A DNA stretch of 64,000 nucleotides from Pseudomonas alloputida (GTDB lineage Bacteria; Pseudomonadota; Gammaproteobacteria; Pseudomonadales; Pseudomonadaceae), in assembly GCF_021283545.2 (NCBI RefSeq), contig NZ_CP128540.1, forward strand, positions 2,949,501-3,013,500, given 5' to 3'. The notes under the pieces were generated by a model. That model ran no database searches. It was not told the DNA's origin and saw nothing but the letters and a program-made list of their open reading frames with translations. The position numbers were made by a program, and so were the translations under genes. Below are positions 35,287 through 44,619 of this stretch, piece after piece; the first letter of the stretch is position 1, and every line of letters starts with the position of its first letter.

Positions 35287-36478
35287 GGAAGGTCTGAAAA
35301 AGACTTCCCGCATCTGGTGAAATACGCCGATCCCGCCAGCCGAGTTTTTCCATGAAGCAGATGACCTTCGCCGACGCCGAGTACGCCGGCAAGCGCAAGC
35401 AGACCCGTAAGGAATTGTTCCTGATCGAGATGGATCAGGTGGTGCCGTGGAAGGGATTGATTGCCCTGATCGAGCCACACTACCCAAAGGGTGAAGGTGG
35501 TCGTCCAGCCTATCCGCTGATGGCCATGTTACGTATCCATCTGATGCAGAACTGGTTCGGCTACAGCGACCCGGCCATGGAAGAAGCGCTCTACGAGACG
35601 ACCATCCTGCGTCAGTTCGCCGGGCTGAGCCTGGAGCGCATTCCCGACGAAACCACCATCCTCAACTTCCGTCGTTTGCTGGAGAAACATGAGCTGGCAG
35701 CCGGCATCCTCGGCGTAATCAATGGCTACCTGGGGGATCGCGGCCTGTCGCTGCGCCAGGGCACTATCGTCGATGCCACACTGATCCACGCGCCCAGCTC
35801 GACCAAGAACCAGGACGGCAAGCGCGACCCGGAAATGCACCAGAGCAAGAAAGGGAACCAGTATTACTTTGGCATGAAGGCGCACATCGGCGTGGATGAT
35901 GAGTCGGGGCTGGTACACAGCGTGGTAGGCACGGCAGCCAACGTGGCGGATATCACCCAGGTCGACAAACTGCTGCACGGTGACGAGAACGTCGTCTGCG
36001 CCGATGCCGGCTACACCGGCGTCGAAAAGCGCCCCGAACATGCTGGCCGCGAAGTGATCTGGCAGGTCGCAGCACGCCGCAGCACCTACAAGAAGCTCGA
36101 TAAACGCAGCGCCCTGTACAAAGCCAAGCGCAAGATCGAGAAGGCCAAGGCACAAGTGCGAGCGAAGGTCGAGCACCCGTTTCGAGTGATCAAGCGCCAG
36201 TTCGGTTACGTGAAGGTGCGCTTCCGTGGCCTGGCCAAGAACACCGCTCAGCTGGTGACGCTGTTCGCGCTGTCGAACCTATGGATGGCGCGCCGACATT
36301 TGCTGACTACCGCAGGAAAGGTGCACCTGTAATGCGGAAAATGGCTGCTGCGAGGTGCTCGCGGCGGCCAAAAACGGAGAACTGAGCGGGTTATCTGGTC
36401 GATTTTGATCGACGGCCCGCTTTCAAAAGCAGCGAGGGCTGAAGTCGACCGGAAATACAGGGCTACTTCAGACCTTCC
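35287..36478 (+). mobile_element. IS5-family insertion sequence, complete
   Basis: 1192 bases with terminal inverted repeats starting GGAAGGTCTGAA at both ends and a four-base target duplication CTAG (35283-35286 and 36479-36482), as IS5 elements make. It carries one intact transposase gene, so it may still move. Confidence 0.9.
35352..36332 (+). CDS. IS5-family transposase
   Basis: A 326-residue DDE transposase. The N-terminal DUF772-like part contains WFGYSDPAMEEALYE; the catalytic part has IVDATLIHAP (first Asp), VVCADAGYTG (second Asp) and VEHPFRVIKRQFG (Glu), the usual IS5 pattern. It is full length with no interruption. It lies inside an element with perfect ends. Confidence 0.95.
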   Translation: MKQMTFADAEYAGKRKQTRKELFLIEMDQVVPWKGLIALIEPHYPKGEGGRPAYPLMAMLRIHLMQNWFGYSDPAMEEALYETTILRQFAGLSLERIPDETTILNFRRLLEKHELAAGILGVINGYLGDRGLSLRQGTIVDATLIHAPSSTKNQDGKRDPEMHQSKKGNQYYFGMKAHIGVDDESGLVHSVVGTAANVADITQVDKLLHGDENVVCADAGYTGVEKRPEHAGREVIWQVAARRSTYKKLDKRSALYKAKRKIEKAKAQVRAKVEHPFRVIKRQFGYVKVRFRGLAKNTAQLVTLFALSNLWMARRHLLTTAGKVHL

Positions 36479-36627
36479 CTAGCAAACCCGACTGTCTTAC
36501 AGCCAGCTCTAAGGCATTCGTGTACGCAATTTCGGGATTCTGGCCATTGATACGAGTGGCCGTACGATTGATACCCTTGAGGGCAGAAGAACTTTTGCCA
36601 TCTGCAGGCCTCGCAGTCCTAGAAACA

Positions 36628-36664
36628 ACAAAGCCCCGATGCGCGAGATGCACTGAGGCTTTGT
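36628..36664 (-). terminator. Terminator behind amtB
   Basis: Stem ACAAAGCC / GGCTTTGT; read on the minus strand it is followed by a T-rich run. It lies about 70 bases beyond the amtB stop and would end the methylamine operon transcript. Confidence 0.7.
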
Positions 36665-36735
36665 CTGTACAGCGACCTGAAAAAACCTCCACTAGCGGTC
36701 AAGTTTTGGGATCAGCTTGATCGCAGACTCGTTAC

Positions 36736-38061
36736 TTAGTGATTGTAAGCCCGCTCATTGTGCTCACCGAGGTCGAGACCCATTTCCTCAACGGAGTCAT
36801 GTGCCCGCAACCCAACGACGGCCTTCAACACTCTGAGAATGATCCAGCTTGCAATGAAGCAGTAGGCCGTTGTGAATGCCACCCCTTTGACCTGCGCGAT
36901 TACCTGGTCAGCCATGGTGACGTTCTCAACCAATCCGCCCAACGACGGTACACAGAAAACACCTGTTAACACGGCACCGATCATCCCGCCGATACCGTGT
37001 AAGCCAAATACGTCCAGACTGTCGTCGTAGCCAAGGCGCGTCTTGAGCACGGTCACGCTGAGATAGCAGAACACGCCGCAAAGCAGGCCGATCGCCAGTG
37101 CGCCGCCGCCCCCCACATACGCACAGGCCGGAGTGATACCGACCAGGCCAGCTAGGGCACCACTGGCTAAGCCCAGAGCACTCGGCTTACCCACTCGAAA
37201 CCACTCGGTGAACATCCAGCCCAGAATACCGGCACACGCGCCCAGCTGGGTGTTCAGCATTACGATCCCTGAAAGACCATTGAGGCCGCCTCCAGAGCCA
37301 ATGTTGAATCCAAACCAACCAACCCAGAGCATGGCAGCGCCGACCATGGTAAGACTGAGGTTGTGCGCAGGCATGGGTGAGTTTTCATATCCCTTGCGTT
37401 TGCCAAGTAGCAAACAGGCTGCCAGCGCAGCGACCCCAGCATTGATGTGCACCGCAGTGCCGCCAGCGAAGTCCAGCACGCCCCAGTTGTGCATCAGAGC
37501 CCCTGCCCCACCCCATACCATGTGCGCCACTGGCGCGTACACAAGGGTGAACCAAATCGCCATGAACAGCAGCGCGGCCGAGAATTTCATGCGTTCGGCG
37601 AAAGCGCCAGCAATGAGCGCCGGAGTGATGATGGCGAAGGTCATCTGGAAGGTGACGAACACCCCTTCAGGAATTTCGCCAACCAGACTTTCTGGCGTCA
37701 TCCCTGCCAAAAACGCGCGGTTAAGTCCGCCCACAAAACTATTGAAGCTGACCTCGCCCTCAACCATGTTGGTGGTATCTACCACCATGCTGTAGCCATA
37801 GATCACCCACAGTACCCCCACCAAACCCGCAATACCGAAGCATTGAGTGAACAGCGAAAGCATGTTCTTTGCCCTCACGAGCCCGCCGTAAAACAGCGCG
37901 AGCCCTGGCAGGCACATAAACAGTACCAGGACGGCCGCCATAACCATCCAAGCGGTGCTGCCGGTGTTCAATGAAGGTGCATCTGCCGCCTGTGCCAGAG
38001 GTATAGATGCACTGAGCACGAGCAACGCAAGAAGAGATTTGCCGGGTAGACGTTTAACCAT
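36736..38061 (-). CDS. amtB: Ammonium/methylammonium transporter
   Basis: A 441-residue channel-like ammonium transporter. A signal peptide (about 1-25, LALLVLSASIPLAQA) is followed by eleven transmembrane segments. The two pore histidines are in GTAVHINAGVAAL and FGLHGIGGMIGA, and the fingerprint DFAGGTAVHINAG is intact. AmtB proteins also carry methylammonium. It lies downstream of and on the same strand as gmaS-mgsABC, 208 bases behind mgsC, which suggests uptake of the pathway substrate or capture of released ammonia. A possible sigma-54 promoter is at 38217. Confidence 0.95.
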   Translation of the reverse strand: MVKRLPGKSLLALLVLSASIPLAQAADAPSLNTGSTAWMVMAAVLVLFMCLPGLALFYGGLVRAKNMLSLFTQCFGIAGLVGVLWVIYGYSMVVDTTNMVEGEVSFNSFVGGLNRAFLAGMTPESLVGEIPEGVFVTFQMTFAIITPALIAGAFAERMKFSAALLFMAIWFTLVYAPVAHMVWGGAGALMHNWGVLDFAGGTAVHINAGVAALAACLLLGKRKGYENSPMPAHNLSLTMVGAAMLWVGWFGFNIGSGGGLNGLSGIVMLNTQLGACAGILGWMFTEWFRVGKPSALGLASGALAGLVGITPACAYVGGGGALAIGLLCGVFCYLSVTVLKTRLGYDDSLDVFGLHGIGGMIGAVLTGVFCVPSLGGLVENVTMADQVIAQVKGVAFTTAYCFIASWIILRVLKAVVGLRAHDSVEEMGLDLGEHNERAYNH

Positions 38062-38216
38062 TGTGGAAGCTCCTGCGATGAATGGAAAAGTGTCTGGCAG
38101 AAAGCGAGGTGATCAAGCGCTGGGCCGTTTAGGCCTCTTTGAAGGTTCAAATCAAGAATGGTCTGAATGTAGGAGCGCTTGAGCCCGTGATGGCGCTGTG
38201 TCCTCAACACTTCTGT

Positions 38217-38232
38217 TGCAGACAGATTGCCG
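38217..38232 (-). promoter_or_regulatory. Possible sigma-54 promoter before amtB
   Basis: On the minus strand CGGCAATCTGTCTGCA has GG and GC at the -24/-12 spacing, but weaker surrounding matches (CGGCA, CTGC). Nitrogen control of amtB is usual, which raises the odds. Confidence 0.4.
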
Positions 38233-38268
38233 TCACGGGCTGCGCGGGTTACTACGCTGGTTGGACGC

Positions 38269-39591
38269 TTAGTATTGTTTACCTGGAATCCACGAAGTCC
38301 CTGCCAACGGCACGCGAGCCATAGCGGCGGATTCGACGGTCAAGGCCACCAGATCCTCAGGATCGAGGTTATGCAGGTGAGATTTGCCGCAGGCTCGGGC
38401 CATGGTTTGCGCCTCCAACACCAGGACACGCAAATAGTTGGCCAACCTGCGACCGCCTTCGATCGGATCCAGACGTTTTGAAAGCTCCGGATCCTGCGTG
38501 GTGATACCTGCCGGGTCACGACCGTTCTGCCAGTCATCGTAGAAGCCAGCCGCTGAGCCAATCTTCTTGAGTTCATCGTCGAGGCGTGGGTGGTTGTCAC
38601 CCAGAGCAATCAATGCGGCTGTACCGATGGCCACGGCATCGGCACCCAGTGCCATTGCCTTGGCAACGTCTGCACCGTTACGGATGCCGCCGGAGACAAT
38701 CAGCTGCACCTTGCGGTGCATGCCCATCTCCTGCAGCGCCTGAACCGCCTGCGGAATAGCCGGGAGGATTGGGATACCGACGTGCTCGATGAAGACTTCC
38801 TGAGTCGCAGCGGTACCGCCTTGCATACCATCAAGCACGATCACATCGGCGCCGGCCTTCACTGCCAGCTTGACGTCGTAGTAAGGACGGCTGGCCCCGA
38901 TTTTCACGTAAATCGGTTTTTCCCAGTCAGTGATCTCACGGATCTCGGCAATCTTGATCGCCAGGTCGTCAGGCCCAGTCCAGTCCGGATGACGGCATGC
39001 CGAACGCTGGTCAACACCGATTGGTAAGGTACGCATACCGGCCACACGTTCGGTCACCTTCATGCCCAACAGCATACCGCCGCCGCCCGGCTTGGCGCCC
39101 TGCCCCAAGACGATTTCGATGGCGTCGGCCTTGCGCAGATCATCTGGGTTCATGCCATAACGCGAAGGCAGATACTGATAAACCAGATGTTGGGATTGAC
39201 CACGCTCTTCCGGAGTCATGCCACCGTCGCCAGTGGTGGTACTGGTGCCAGCAATGGTTGCGCCGCGCCCCAGTGCTTCTTTCGCATTGGCCGACAACGC
39301 ACCAAAGCTCATGCCAGCGATGGTCACCGGAATTTTCAGGTGAATCGGCTTCTTGGCGAACCGGTTACCGAGGATTACATCCGTTCCGCATTTCTCGCGG
39401 TAGCCTTCCAGCGGGTAACGCGAGACGCTCGCACCGAGCAGCAGCAGGTCGTCGAAGTGCGGCAACTTGCGCTTGGTACCACCGCCGCGAATGTCATAGA
39501 TGCCGGTCTCGGCGGCACGCTGGATTTCCTGGATAGTCAGACGATCAAAGGTGGCCGACTCGCGCAGGACTGGAGTGGTTTTCTCGCTCAT
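38269..39591 (-). CDS. mgsC: N-methylglutamate synthase, FMN-binding GltB-like subunit
   Basis: A 440-residue protein matching the FMN and iron-sulfur domain of glutamate synthase large chain. The barrel is seen in VDQRSACRHPDWTGPDDLA, KIGASRPYYDVKLAVKAGAD and SGGIRNGADVAKAMALGADA. In N-methylglutamate synthase the GltB domains are split over three genes, as here (C, B, A on the minus strand). It makes N-methylglutamate from gamma-glutamylmethylamide and 2-oxoglutarate. 15 bases separate it from mgsB. The same split proteins are called GlxD elsewhere; the adjacent gmaS and mgd genes favour the methylamine role. Confidence 0.9.
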   Translation of the reverse strand: MSEKTTPVLRESATFDRLTIQEIQRAAETGIYDIRGGGTKRKLPHFDDLLLLGASVSRYPLEGYREKCGTDVILGNRFAKKPIHLKIPVTIAGMSFGALSANAKEALGRGATIAGTSTTTGDGGMTPEERGQSQHLVYQYLPSRYGMNPDDLRKADAIEIVLGQGAKPGGGGMLLGMKVTERVAGMRTLPIGVDQRSACRHPDWTGPDDLAIKIAEIREITDWEKPIYVKIGASRPYYDVKLAVKAGADVIVLDGMQGGTAATQEVFIEHVGIPILPAIPQAVQALQEMGMHRKVQLIVSGGIRNGADVAKAMALGADAVAIGTAALIALGDNHPRLDDELKKIGSAAGFYDDWQNGRDPAGITTQDPELSKRLDPIEGGRRLANYLRVLVLEAQTMARACGKSHLHNLDPEDLVALTVESAAMARVPLAGTSWIPGKQY

Positions 39592-39606
39592 TTTCTTGCT
39601 CCTGAA

Positions 39607-40290
39607 TCAGTACGCGGAGGCGTTGTCGACTTTGAAGTTGTACAGCTGGCGAGCCGAGCCGTAACGCTTGAAGTCACTGGCTTTCTCGTTGAAGCCGGCT
39701 TTGTTCAGAAGCGCTTGCAACTCTTCAATGTGCTCCGGGCGCATCTCTTTTTCGATGCAGTCAGAACCCAGCGACTCGACCTTGCCTTTGACGAAGATCT
39801 TCGTCTCGTACAGAGAGTCACCCAGCGCATCACCAGCGTCCCCGCACACCACAAGGCGTCCCGCCTGCCCCATGAAGCAGCTCATGTGGCCGATGCTGCC
39901 GCCGACCACGATGTCGATCCCTTTCATCGAGATCCCGCAACGGGCGCCGGCGTCGCCTTCGATCACCAGCAGACCGCCATGAGCCGTAGCGCCCGCTGCT
40001 TGCGAAGCGCTACCTTTTACTCGGACATAGCCAGACATCATGTTCTCAGCGCAACCAACGCCGACGTTCCCGTGCACAGTGATGGAAGCCTTCTGGTTCA
40101 TACCGGCGCAGTAGTAGCCGGCATGCCCCTGGATATCCACGGACACTGCTTCGTTTACGCCGACGGCGATGTTGTGCGCGCCGCCAGGATGAGTGACGAC
40201 CCACTCTCTTTCCTCAAGGGTCTTCGCTTGATCGTGCAGAGCCTGGTTAAGGTCACGCACTGTGGTGTTGCTAAGATCGAAAGTTTTCAT
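39607..40290 (-). CDS. mgsB: N-methylglutamate synthase, GltB C-terminal-like subunit
   Basis: A 227-residue right-handed beta-helix protein (GXGXG domain) corresponding to the C-terminal domain of glutamate synthase. Repeats such as GHAGYYCAGMN, GNVGVGCAENM, GGSIGHMSCFMG and GDAGDALGDSLYETKIFVKG are visible. It has no active site of its own but holds the amidotransferase and FMN subunits together. It lies 11 bases behind mgsA and 15 before mgsC. Confidence 0.9.
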   Translation of the reverse strand: MKTFDLSNTTVRDLNQALHDQAKTLEEREWVVTHPGGAHNIAVGVNEAVSVDIQGHAGYYCAGMNQKASITVHGNVGVGCAENMMSGYVRVKGSASQAAGATAHGGLLVIEGDAGARCGISMKGIDIVVGGSIGHMSCFMGQAGRLVVCGDAGDALGDSLYETKIFVKGKVESLGSDCIEKEMRPEHIEELQALLNKAGFNEKASDFKRYGSARQLYNFKVDNASAY

Positions 40291-40301
40291 GTGCGTGCTC
40301 C

Positions 40302-41207
40302 TTAAGCCGACTCGCGTTCCCAGATGTACATGGTGGCCGGAACAGGTTCCCAGACCTTGGCTTTCTCGATGCCTGGCAGGCTCGACAGCGCCTGGTACTC
40401 CGAAGCCATTGCGACGTAGTCGTCGGTTTCGGCAAGAATTGCCGGCTTACAAGCAATCGGATCTCGGATCACGGCGAATCCATTGCGGGTGCCAATTGCG
40501 AAGGTGAAAAAGCCGTCCAGTGCTTCGAGCGAACTGTCCAAGGCGGTCTTCAGACTGTCGCCTTGCTGCAGACGCCACGCCAGGTAACCGGCTGCGACTT
40601 CGGTGTCATTCTCGGTGTCGAACTTGATCCCTTCACGGCGCAGTTCCTGACGCAGACGGAAGTGATTGGACAGTGAGCCGTTGTGCACCAGGCACAGATC
40701 GGCCCCGGTGGAGAATGGGTGGCTGCCTTCCATAGTGACAGCGCTTTCAGTCGCCATGCGGGTGTGCCCGATGATGTGGCTACCTTTCATCGAACCCAAG
40801 CCGAAGCGCTCAGAGATCTCTTTTGGCAAGCCCATACCCTTGAGAATCTCAATGCTTTTGCCGGCGCTCATGATGCGCACGCCCGGGGCCAGCTCGGCCA
40901 AAGCGGAACGTACGGCTGCTTCCTCAGCCTTGATCTTCAAAACGATGGCACTCGCGTTTTGGAACCAGTCCAAAGACGCTGCGAGCTTGCCCTCCAGTGC
41001 GCCTACCAGCGCTCTGAAGTCGTAGTCATCGTTCGCTGCTTGCAAGGTCAACTTGATCCAGCCATCAGCGACTTCGTCGCCGTAAATGGCGAAGCCAGCA
41101 CTGTCGGGGCCTCGATCAGTCATGGCCTCCAGCATGGGTTCGAAGAGTTTGCCGAGCTGGGGCTCCAGCGCCGGATTTTTCAGGTATAGCCCCACAATTC
41201 CACACAT
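40302..41207 (-). CDS. mgsA: N-methylglutamate synthase, glutamine-amidotransferase-like subunit
   Basis: A 301-residue class II amidotransferase (Ntn hydrolase). It starts MCGIVGLYL, so Cys 2 becomes the N-terminal nucleophile. GHTRMATESAVTMEGSHPF and VHNGSLSNHFRLRQELR are the usual substrate loops. In this pathway it releases methylamine from gamma-glutamylmethylamide and feeds it to the FMN subunit. It lies 73 bases behind gmaS, so the whole gmaS-mgsABC run is probably one transcript. Confidence 0.9.
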   Translation of the reverse strand: MCGIVGLYLKNPALEPQLGKLFEPMLEAMTDRGPDSAGFAIYGDEVADGWIKLTLQAANDDYDFRALVGALEGKLAASLDWFQNASAIVLKIKAEEAAVRSALAELAPGVRIMSAGKSIEILKGMGLPKEISERFGLGSMKGSHIIGHTRMATESAVTMEGSHPFSTGADLCLVHNGSLSNHFRLRQELRREGIKFDTENDTEVAAGYLAWRLQQGDSLKTALDSSLEALDGFFTFAIGTRNGFAVIRDPIACKPAILAETDDYVAMASEYQALSSLPGIEKAKVWEPVPATMYIWERESA

Positions 41208-41280
41208 ATCGTTAACTCCCAGGCATGAGACCCCCTACCCATTGGCAGGGAGTCAGAAATGGTTGGTTAAACTGGCTAAA

Positions 41281-42621
41281 TCAGAAGAATTCGGTGTAGC
41301 GCTTCACTTCCCAGTCCGAGACGTGACGGCTGTACTCCACCCACTCCATGCGCTTGAGCTTGATGAACTCTCCCACGATTTCATTGCCAAGCACCTCGGC
41401 GAACAGTGGGTCAGCCTCAAGCGCATCACAGGCTTCTTTCAGCGACTGAGGCAAGGTCTTGATGCCGCGAGCAGCAATTTCCTCAAGACTCAATTTGTAG
41501 AGGTTCTCGTTGCAGACCTGGTCGATTTCCAGCTTGCGGTCGATGCCGTCAAGCCCTGCAGCGATGATCGCCGCGCTCACCAGGTATGGGTTGCAGCCAG
41601 CATCCGGCAGCCGGAACTCCAGGCGGCCATACGGGACACGAACCATGGCCGAACGGTTATTGGCGCCGAAAGCGATGAAGGCTGGAGCCCAAGTCGCTCC
41701 GGACAAAGAGTTGCCCACCACCAGACGCTTGTAGGAGTTGACCGTTGGGGCGGCGAAGGCGCACAAGGCCGGGCCATGCGCCAGGAGACCTGCAGCGAAG
41801 TGGTAGGCCATTTTCGACAGGCCCATGCCGCTCGGGTCGCTCGCGTCGTGGAATAGGTTTTTGTTGGTCGCGCTGCTGATCGACAGGTGGAAGTGCATGC
41901 CATTGCCCGCACGCTTGGGATCAGGTTTTGGCATGAATGAGCAGATGATGCCCATGTCGTTAGCAATCTCACCGGCAGCCATGCGGAAGAAGGTGAACCG
42001 ATCCGCCGACTCCATGGCGTTGCTGTAGGTGTAATTGATCTCAAACTGGCCGTTGGCGTCTTCGTGGTCAATCTGATAGATGTCGAAACCCACCGGCTGC
42101 AGTGCTTCGGTCAAACGCTCAAGAAACTCACGCGAGCGGGACAGCCCTTTGTAGTCGTAACACGGCTTGTCCAGATCATCGCTGGCATCGACCATCTGCA
42201 GCTTGCCCTGCTCGTCGCGCTTGAAAAGGCTGAATTCAGGCTCCAGCCCTGTATTCAGCGACCAGCCACGATCACTCAAGCGCTCGACCTGTTTCTGCAG
42301 AACGTAGCGGCTGTCGTACGGCCAAGGCTTATCTTCTACATGCCCGATGCATACCACACGACCGTAGCCTGGCTGCCATGGAACTGGTGTGAGCGATGCC
42401 AGATCACCTTTAGCCATAAAATCAGGGCCGTGCGGCTCCATACCCATCCCGCAGATCGCGAACCCTGCAAACCCAGCCCCAGATTCGGAAACCATTTCAA
42501 GTCCCGATATAGGTACTGATTTGGTTTTGGCTGCACCATGGATATCTACGAACTGAGCCAGGACATACTTGATTCCGTGTGTCTCGATCAGGCGCTGTAT
42601 TTCTTGTGGCAACATGGACAT
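41281..42621 (-). CDS. gmaS: Gamma-glutamylmethylamide synthetase (GS-like)
   Basis: A 446-residue glutamine-synthetase-fold ligase that joins methylamine to glutamate with ATP. Catalytic-domain motifs: [52 protein letters not shown] and [17 protein letters not shown]. The length fits GmaS. The first ATG (42621) is only two bases from AGGAG, while the second (42615) is eight bases away and may be used; a longer open frame upstream is not supported. The neighbouring mgs and mgd genes make the methylamide role much likelier than plain glutamine or gamma-glutamylpolyamine synthesis. Confidence 0.9.
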   Translation of the reverse strand: MSMLPQEIQRLIETHGIKYVLAQFVDIHGAAKTKSVPISGLEMVSESGAGFAGFAICGMGMEPHGPDFMAKGDLASLTPVPWQPGYGRVVCIGHVEDKPWPYDSRYVLQKQVERLSDRGWSLNTGLEPEFSLFKRDEQGKLQMVDASDDLDKPCYDYKGLSRSREFLERLTEALQPVGFDIYQIDHEDANGQFEINYTYSNAMESADRFTFFRMAAGEIANDMGIICSFMPKPDPKRAGNGMHFHLSISSATNKNLFHDASDPSGMGLSKMAYHFAAGLLAHGPALCAFAAPTVNSYKRLVVGNSLSGATWAPAFIAFGANNRSAMVRVPYGRLEFRLPDAGCNPYLVSAAIIAAGLDGIDRKLEIDQVCNENLYKLSLEEIAARGIKTLPQSLKEACDALEADPLFAEVLGNEIVGEFIKLKRMEWVEYSRHVSDWEVKRYTEFF

Positions 42622-42686
42622 GACTCCTGGCTGTAGCAATTCATGGTGGGAGGTTGATTGGTTGCCCGATCTGATTATTACGATCA

Positions 42687-42701
42687 GGAAATTTAGTTTC
42701 C
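42687..42701. promoter_or_regulatory. Operator-like site GGAAA-N5-TTTCC, site 1
   Basis: GGAAA, TTTAG, TTTCC lies at the expected gmaS transcription start, just downstream of the sigma-54 promoter. The same half-sites with the same spacing recur at 42785. Probably the binding site of the divergent XRE-cupin regulator. Confidence 0.55.
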
Positions 42702-42710
42702 CATTAGGAA

Positions 42711-42726
42711 TGCAACGAGCTTGCCA
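42711..42726 (-). promoter_or_regulatory. Sigma-54 promoter of gmaS
   Basis: On the minus strand TGGCAAGCTCGTTGCA has the -24 GG and -12 GC exactly twelve bases apart, with TTGC intact; only one base differs in TGGCAC. It is about 90 bases before the gmaS start. It predicts nitrogen-controlled expression of gmaS-mgsABC. Confidence 0.72.
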
Positions 42727-42784
42727 ACTCTCACCTGCTACCGAAAAAGTCGATGCCAGGAGGGGCCTTCCTGCCTTATTTATG

Positions 42785-42799
42785 GGAAAATATCTTTCC
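42785..42799. promoter_or_regulatory. Operator-like site GGAAA-N5-TTTCC, site 2
   Basis: GGAAA, ATATC, TTTCC (one base longer on each side: GGGAAA/TTTCCC). It lies between the gmaS sigma-54 promoter and the regulator gene, where it could also affect the regulator's own promoter. Confidence 0.6.
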
Positions 42800-42843
42800 C
42801 GTGACGAATAAACATGAGCGATCCTAACAGACGCCAAAAAAAT

Positions 42844-42860
42844 TGCACATTCTCTGTGCG
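42844..42860. promoter_or_regulatory. NtrC-like enhancer site
   Basis: TGCAC, seven bases, GTGCG, close to the NtrC consensus TGCAC-N7-GTGCA. It is about 120 bases upstream of the -24 element of gmaS, a normal enhancer distance. Confidence 0.55.
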
Positions 42861-42894
42861 AAAATAATTTTACTGTACGGAATTGGTGCGAGCC

Positions 42895-43497
42895 ATGAAC
42901 ACACACGAAAGCCAACCCAAGCTCAAGCTTGAGCAGTACCTGGGCATCCAGATCAAACGACAGCGTCAGGCGCAAGAATTGAAGCTTGCAGACGTCGCGC
43001 GCATAGCCGGAATCAGCCAGGGCATGCTGAGCAAGATCGAAAACGCTCAGGTGTCGACCAGCCTTGAAAACCTGAGCCGCCTTTGCGACGTGCTCGGCAT
43101 GCCAATGTCGAAACTGTTCAGCCAGTATGACCAGCAGGACAGCAGCGCGATTTTGGTCAAGCATGATGAAGGGCTGGAGGTAGTTCGTCGTGGTACCGAG
43201 AAAGGCCATACCTACCACCTGCTGAACCACACCCGTGGGCCCAAGAAAAGCTTCGAGGCCTATATGGTGACCATGGATGACGCTAGCGAAGAATTTCCGA
43301 CCTTCTCTCACCCAGGCACTGAATTTCTGCACCTGCTGGAAGGTGAGCTGGTTTACCGCCACGGCAACCAGCTCTATCACATGGAAGTAGGTGACAGCCT
43401 GACATTCGATGCTGAAATCCCTCATGGCCCGGAGAAGCTGGTAAGCGTCCCGATTCGCCTCCTGTCGATCATGAACTACGCATCCGCAGAGGCCTGA
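42895..43497 (+). CDS. XRE-cupin transcription regulator
   Basis: A 200-residue regulator with an N-terminal helix-turn-helix (about 13-70: [20 protein letters not shown]) and a C-terminal cupin sensor (about 105-195: [20 protein letters not shown] and [15 protein letters not shown]). It resembles PuuR/SutR-type regulators that sense small amines or amino acids. It is divergent from gmaS and upstream of purU. Repeated GGAAA-N5-TTTCC sites in its control region are likely targets. It probably links pathway intermediates to expression. Confidence 0.88.
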   Translation: MNTHESQPKLKLEQYLGIQIKRQRQAQELKLADVARIAGISQGMLSKIENAQVSTSLENLSRLCDVLGMPMSKLFSQYDQQDSSAILVKHDEGLEVVRRGTEKGHTYHLLNHTRGPKKSFEAYMVTMDDASEEFPTFSHPGTEFLHLLEGELVYRHGNQLYHMEVGDSLTFDAEIPHGPEKLVSVPIRLLSIMNYASAEA

Positions 43498-43587
43498 TCA
43501 CCCGCTTTACCACGAGTCCAGGCGGCACCTGGACTCGGTTTCGCCTGACTCCCCCCAGCTACAACCCTCCCCCTGAAATTCCTGCCA

Positions 43588-43602
43588 GTAAAAATTATTT
43601 CC
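43588..43602. promoter_or_regulatory. Weak third operator-like site before purU
   Basis: GTAAA, AATTA, TTTCC has one mismatch to the GGAAA-N5-TTTCC pattern. It lies 150 bases before purU, where the same regulator could control the plus-strand operon. Confidence 0.35.
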
Positions 43603-43752
43603 CAGTCGTGTAGACGTGACGGGTCAATTCGCCTATAAATCCCCCATCCAGAATATTTAATTCCCTTTGTGAATATTTGTTCGCGGACAAATCCAAGTTT
43701 TACCGATGAATCCATTGCCGGAATCCACACCGCGCACATCTGAGGACTGATC

Positions 43753-44619
43753 ATGCAACATGAAAAAAACCATTTCATTCTCAAAATCAGCTGTCCTGCG
43801 ACCTCCGGCATCGTTGCGGCAGTGACCTCGTACCTAGCGGGCAACGCCTGTTATATCGGTGAGATGGCGCAGTTCGACGATGAGTTGAGCGGAAAATTTT
43901 TCATGCGGGCCGTATTTCGCTTCAACGATGGCCACGAAGGCGACATCGCCCAGCTCAAAGCCGGCTTTGAAGACGTCGCACAAGCGTTCGGCATGCAGTG
44001 GGAGCTCTACGACACGCGCCAGCCGATGCGCGTATTGCTCATGGTCAGCAAATTCGATCACTGCCTCACCGACCTGCTGTACCGCTATCACAAGGGCGAG
44101 ATGGACATGACGATCACCGCCATCGTGTCCAACCATCTTGATCTGCGCCCTATGGCCGAGCGCGAAGGTATTCGATTCATCTACCTGCCTGTGACCAAGG
44201 AGACCAAGGCTCAGCAGGAGGCCGCGCTGATGAAAGTCGTGGACGAGACCGGGACTGACCTCGTAGTCCTTGCCCGCTACATGCAGATTCTTTCTGACGA
44301 TCTCTGCCAGCAGATCTCGGGACGCGCGATCAACATCCACCACTCGTTCTTGCCTGGTTTCAAGGGTGCTAAGCCCTATCACCAAGCGTATGAGCGCGGT
44401 GTGAAACTGATTGGCGCGACAGCTCACTACGTCACCAGCGATTTGGACGAGGGCCCGATCATCGAGCAGGAAGTGCAGCGCGTTGACCATGCGTATCTGC
44501 CAGACGATCTGGTCGCCATCGGCCGCGACACTGAAACCGTTGCCCTGTCCAAAGCAGTCAAATATCACCTTGAGCACCGGGTTTTCCTGAACGACGACAG
44601 GACGGTGATCTTCCGATGA
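43753..44619 (+). CDS. purU: Formyltetrahydrofolate deformylase
   Basis: A 288-residue enzyme that hydrolyses 10-formyl-THF to formate and THF. An ACT domain (about 6-90) precedes the formyltransferase fold, with [16 protein letters not shown] (catalytic Asn and His) and the Asp in [15 protein letters not shown] follows GAGGACTGATC. It opens the plus-strand operon purU-folD-mgdABCD; its stop overlaps the folD start (ATGA). Here it frees THF and disposes of the methyl-derived C1 unit as formate. Confidence 0.95.
   Translation: MQHEKNHFILKISCPATSGIVAAVTSYLAGNACYIGEMAQFDDELSGKFFMRAVFRFNDGHEGDIAQLKAGFEDVAQAFGMQWELYDTRQPMRVLLMVSKFDHCLTDLLYRYHKGEMDMTITAIVSNHLDLRPMAEREGIRFIYLPVTKETKAQQEAALMKVVDETGTDLVVLARYMQILSDDLCQQISGRAINIHHSFLPGFKGAKPYHQAYERGVKLIGATAHYVTSDLDEGPIIEQEVQRVDHAYLPDDLVAIGRDTETVALSKAVKYHLEHRVFLNDDRTVIFR

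Noticed and set aside
36483..36692. A minus-strand frame beside the IS5 right end that stays open across the insertion site when the element is removed
   Set aside because: It contains the amtB terminator hairpin, runs antisense into the HAD gene on the other side, and resembles no family I know.
42622..43425. A long N-terminal extension of gmaS upstream of 42621
   Set aside because: It overlaps the divergent regulator gene and the sigma-54 promoter, and GmaS proteins start at the MSMLPQEIQ position.
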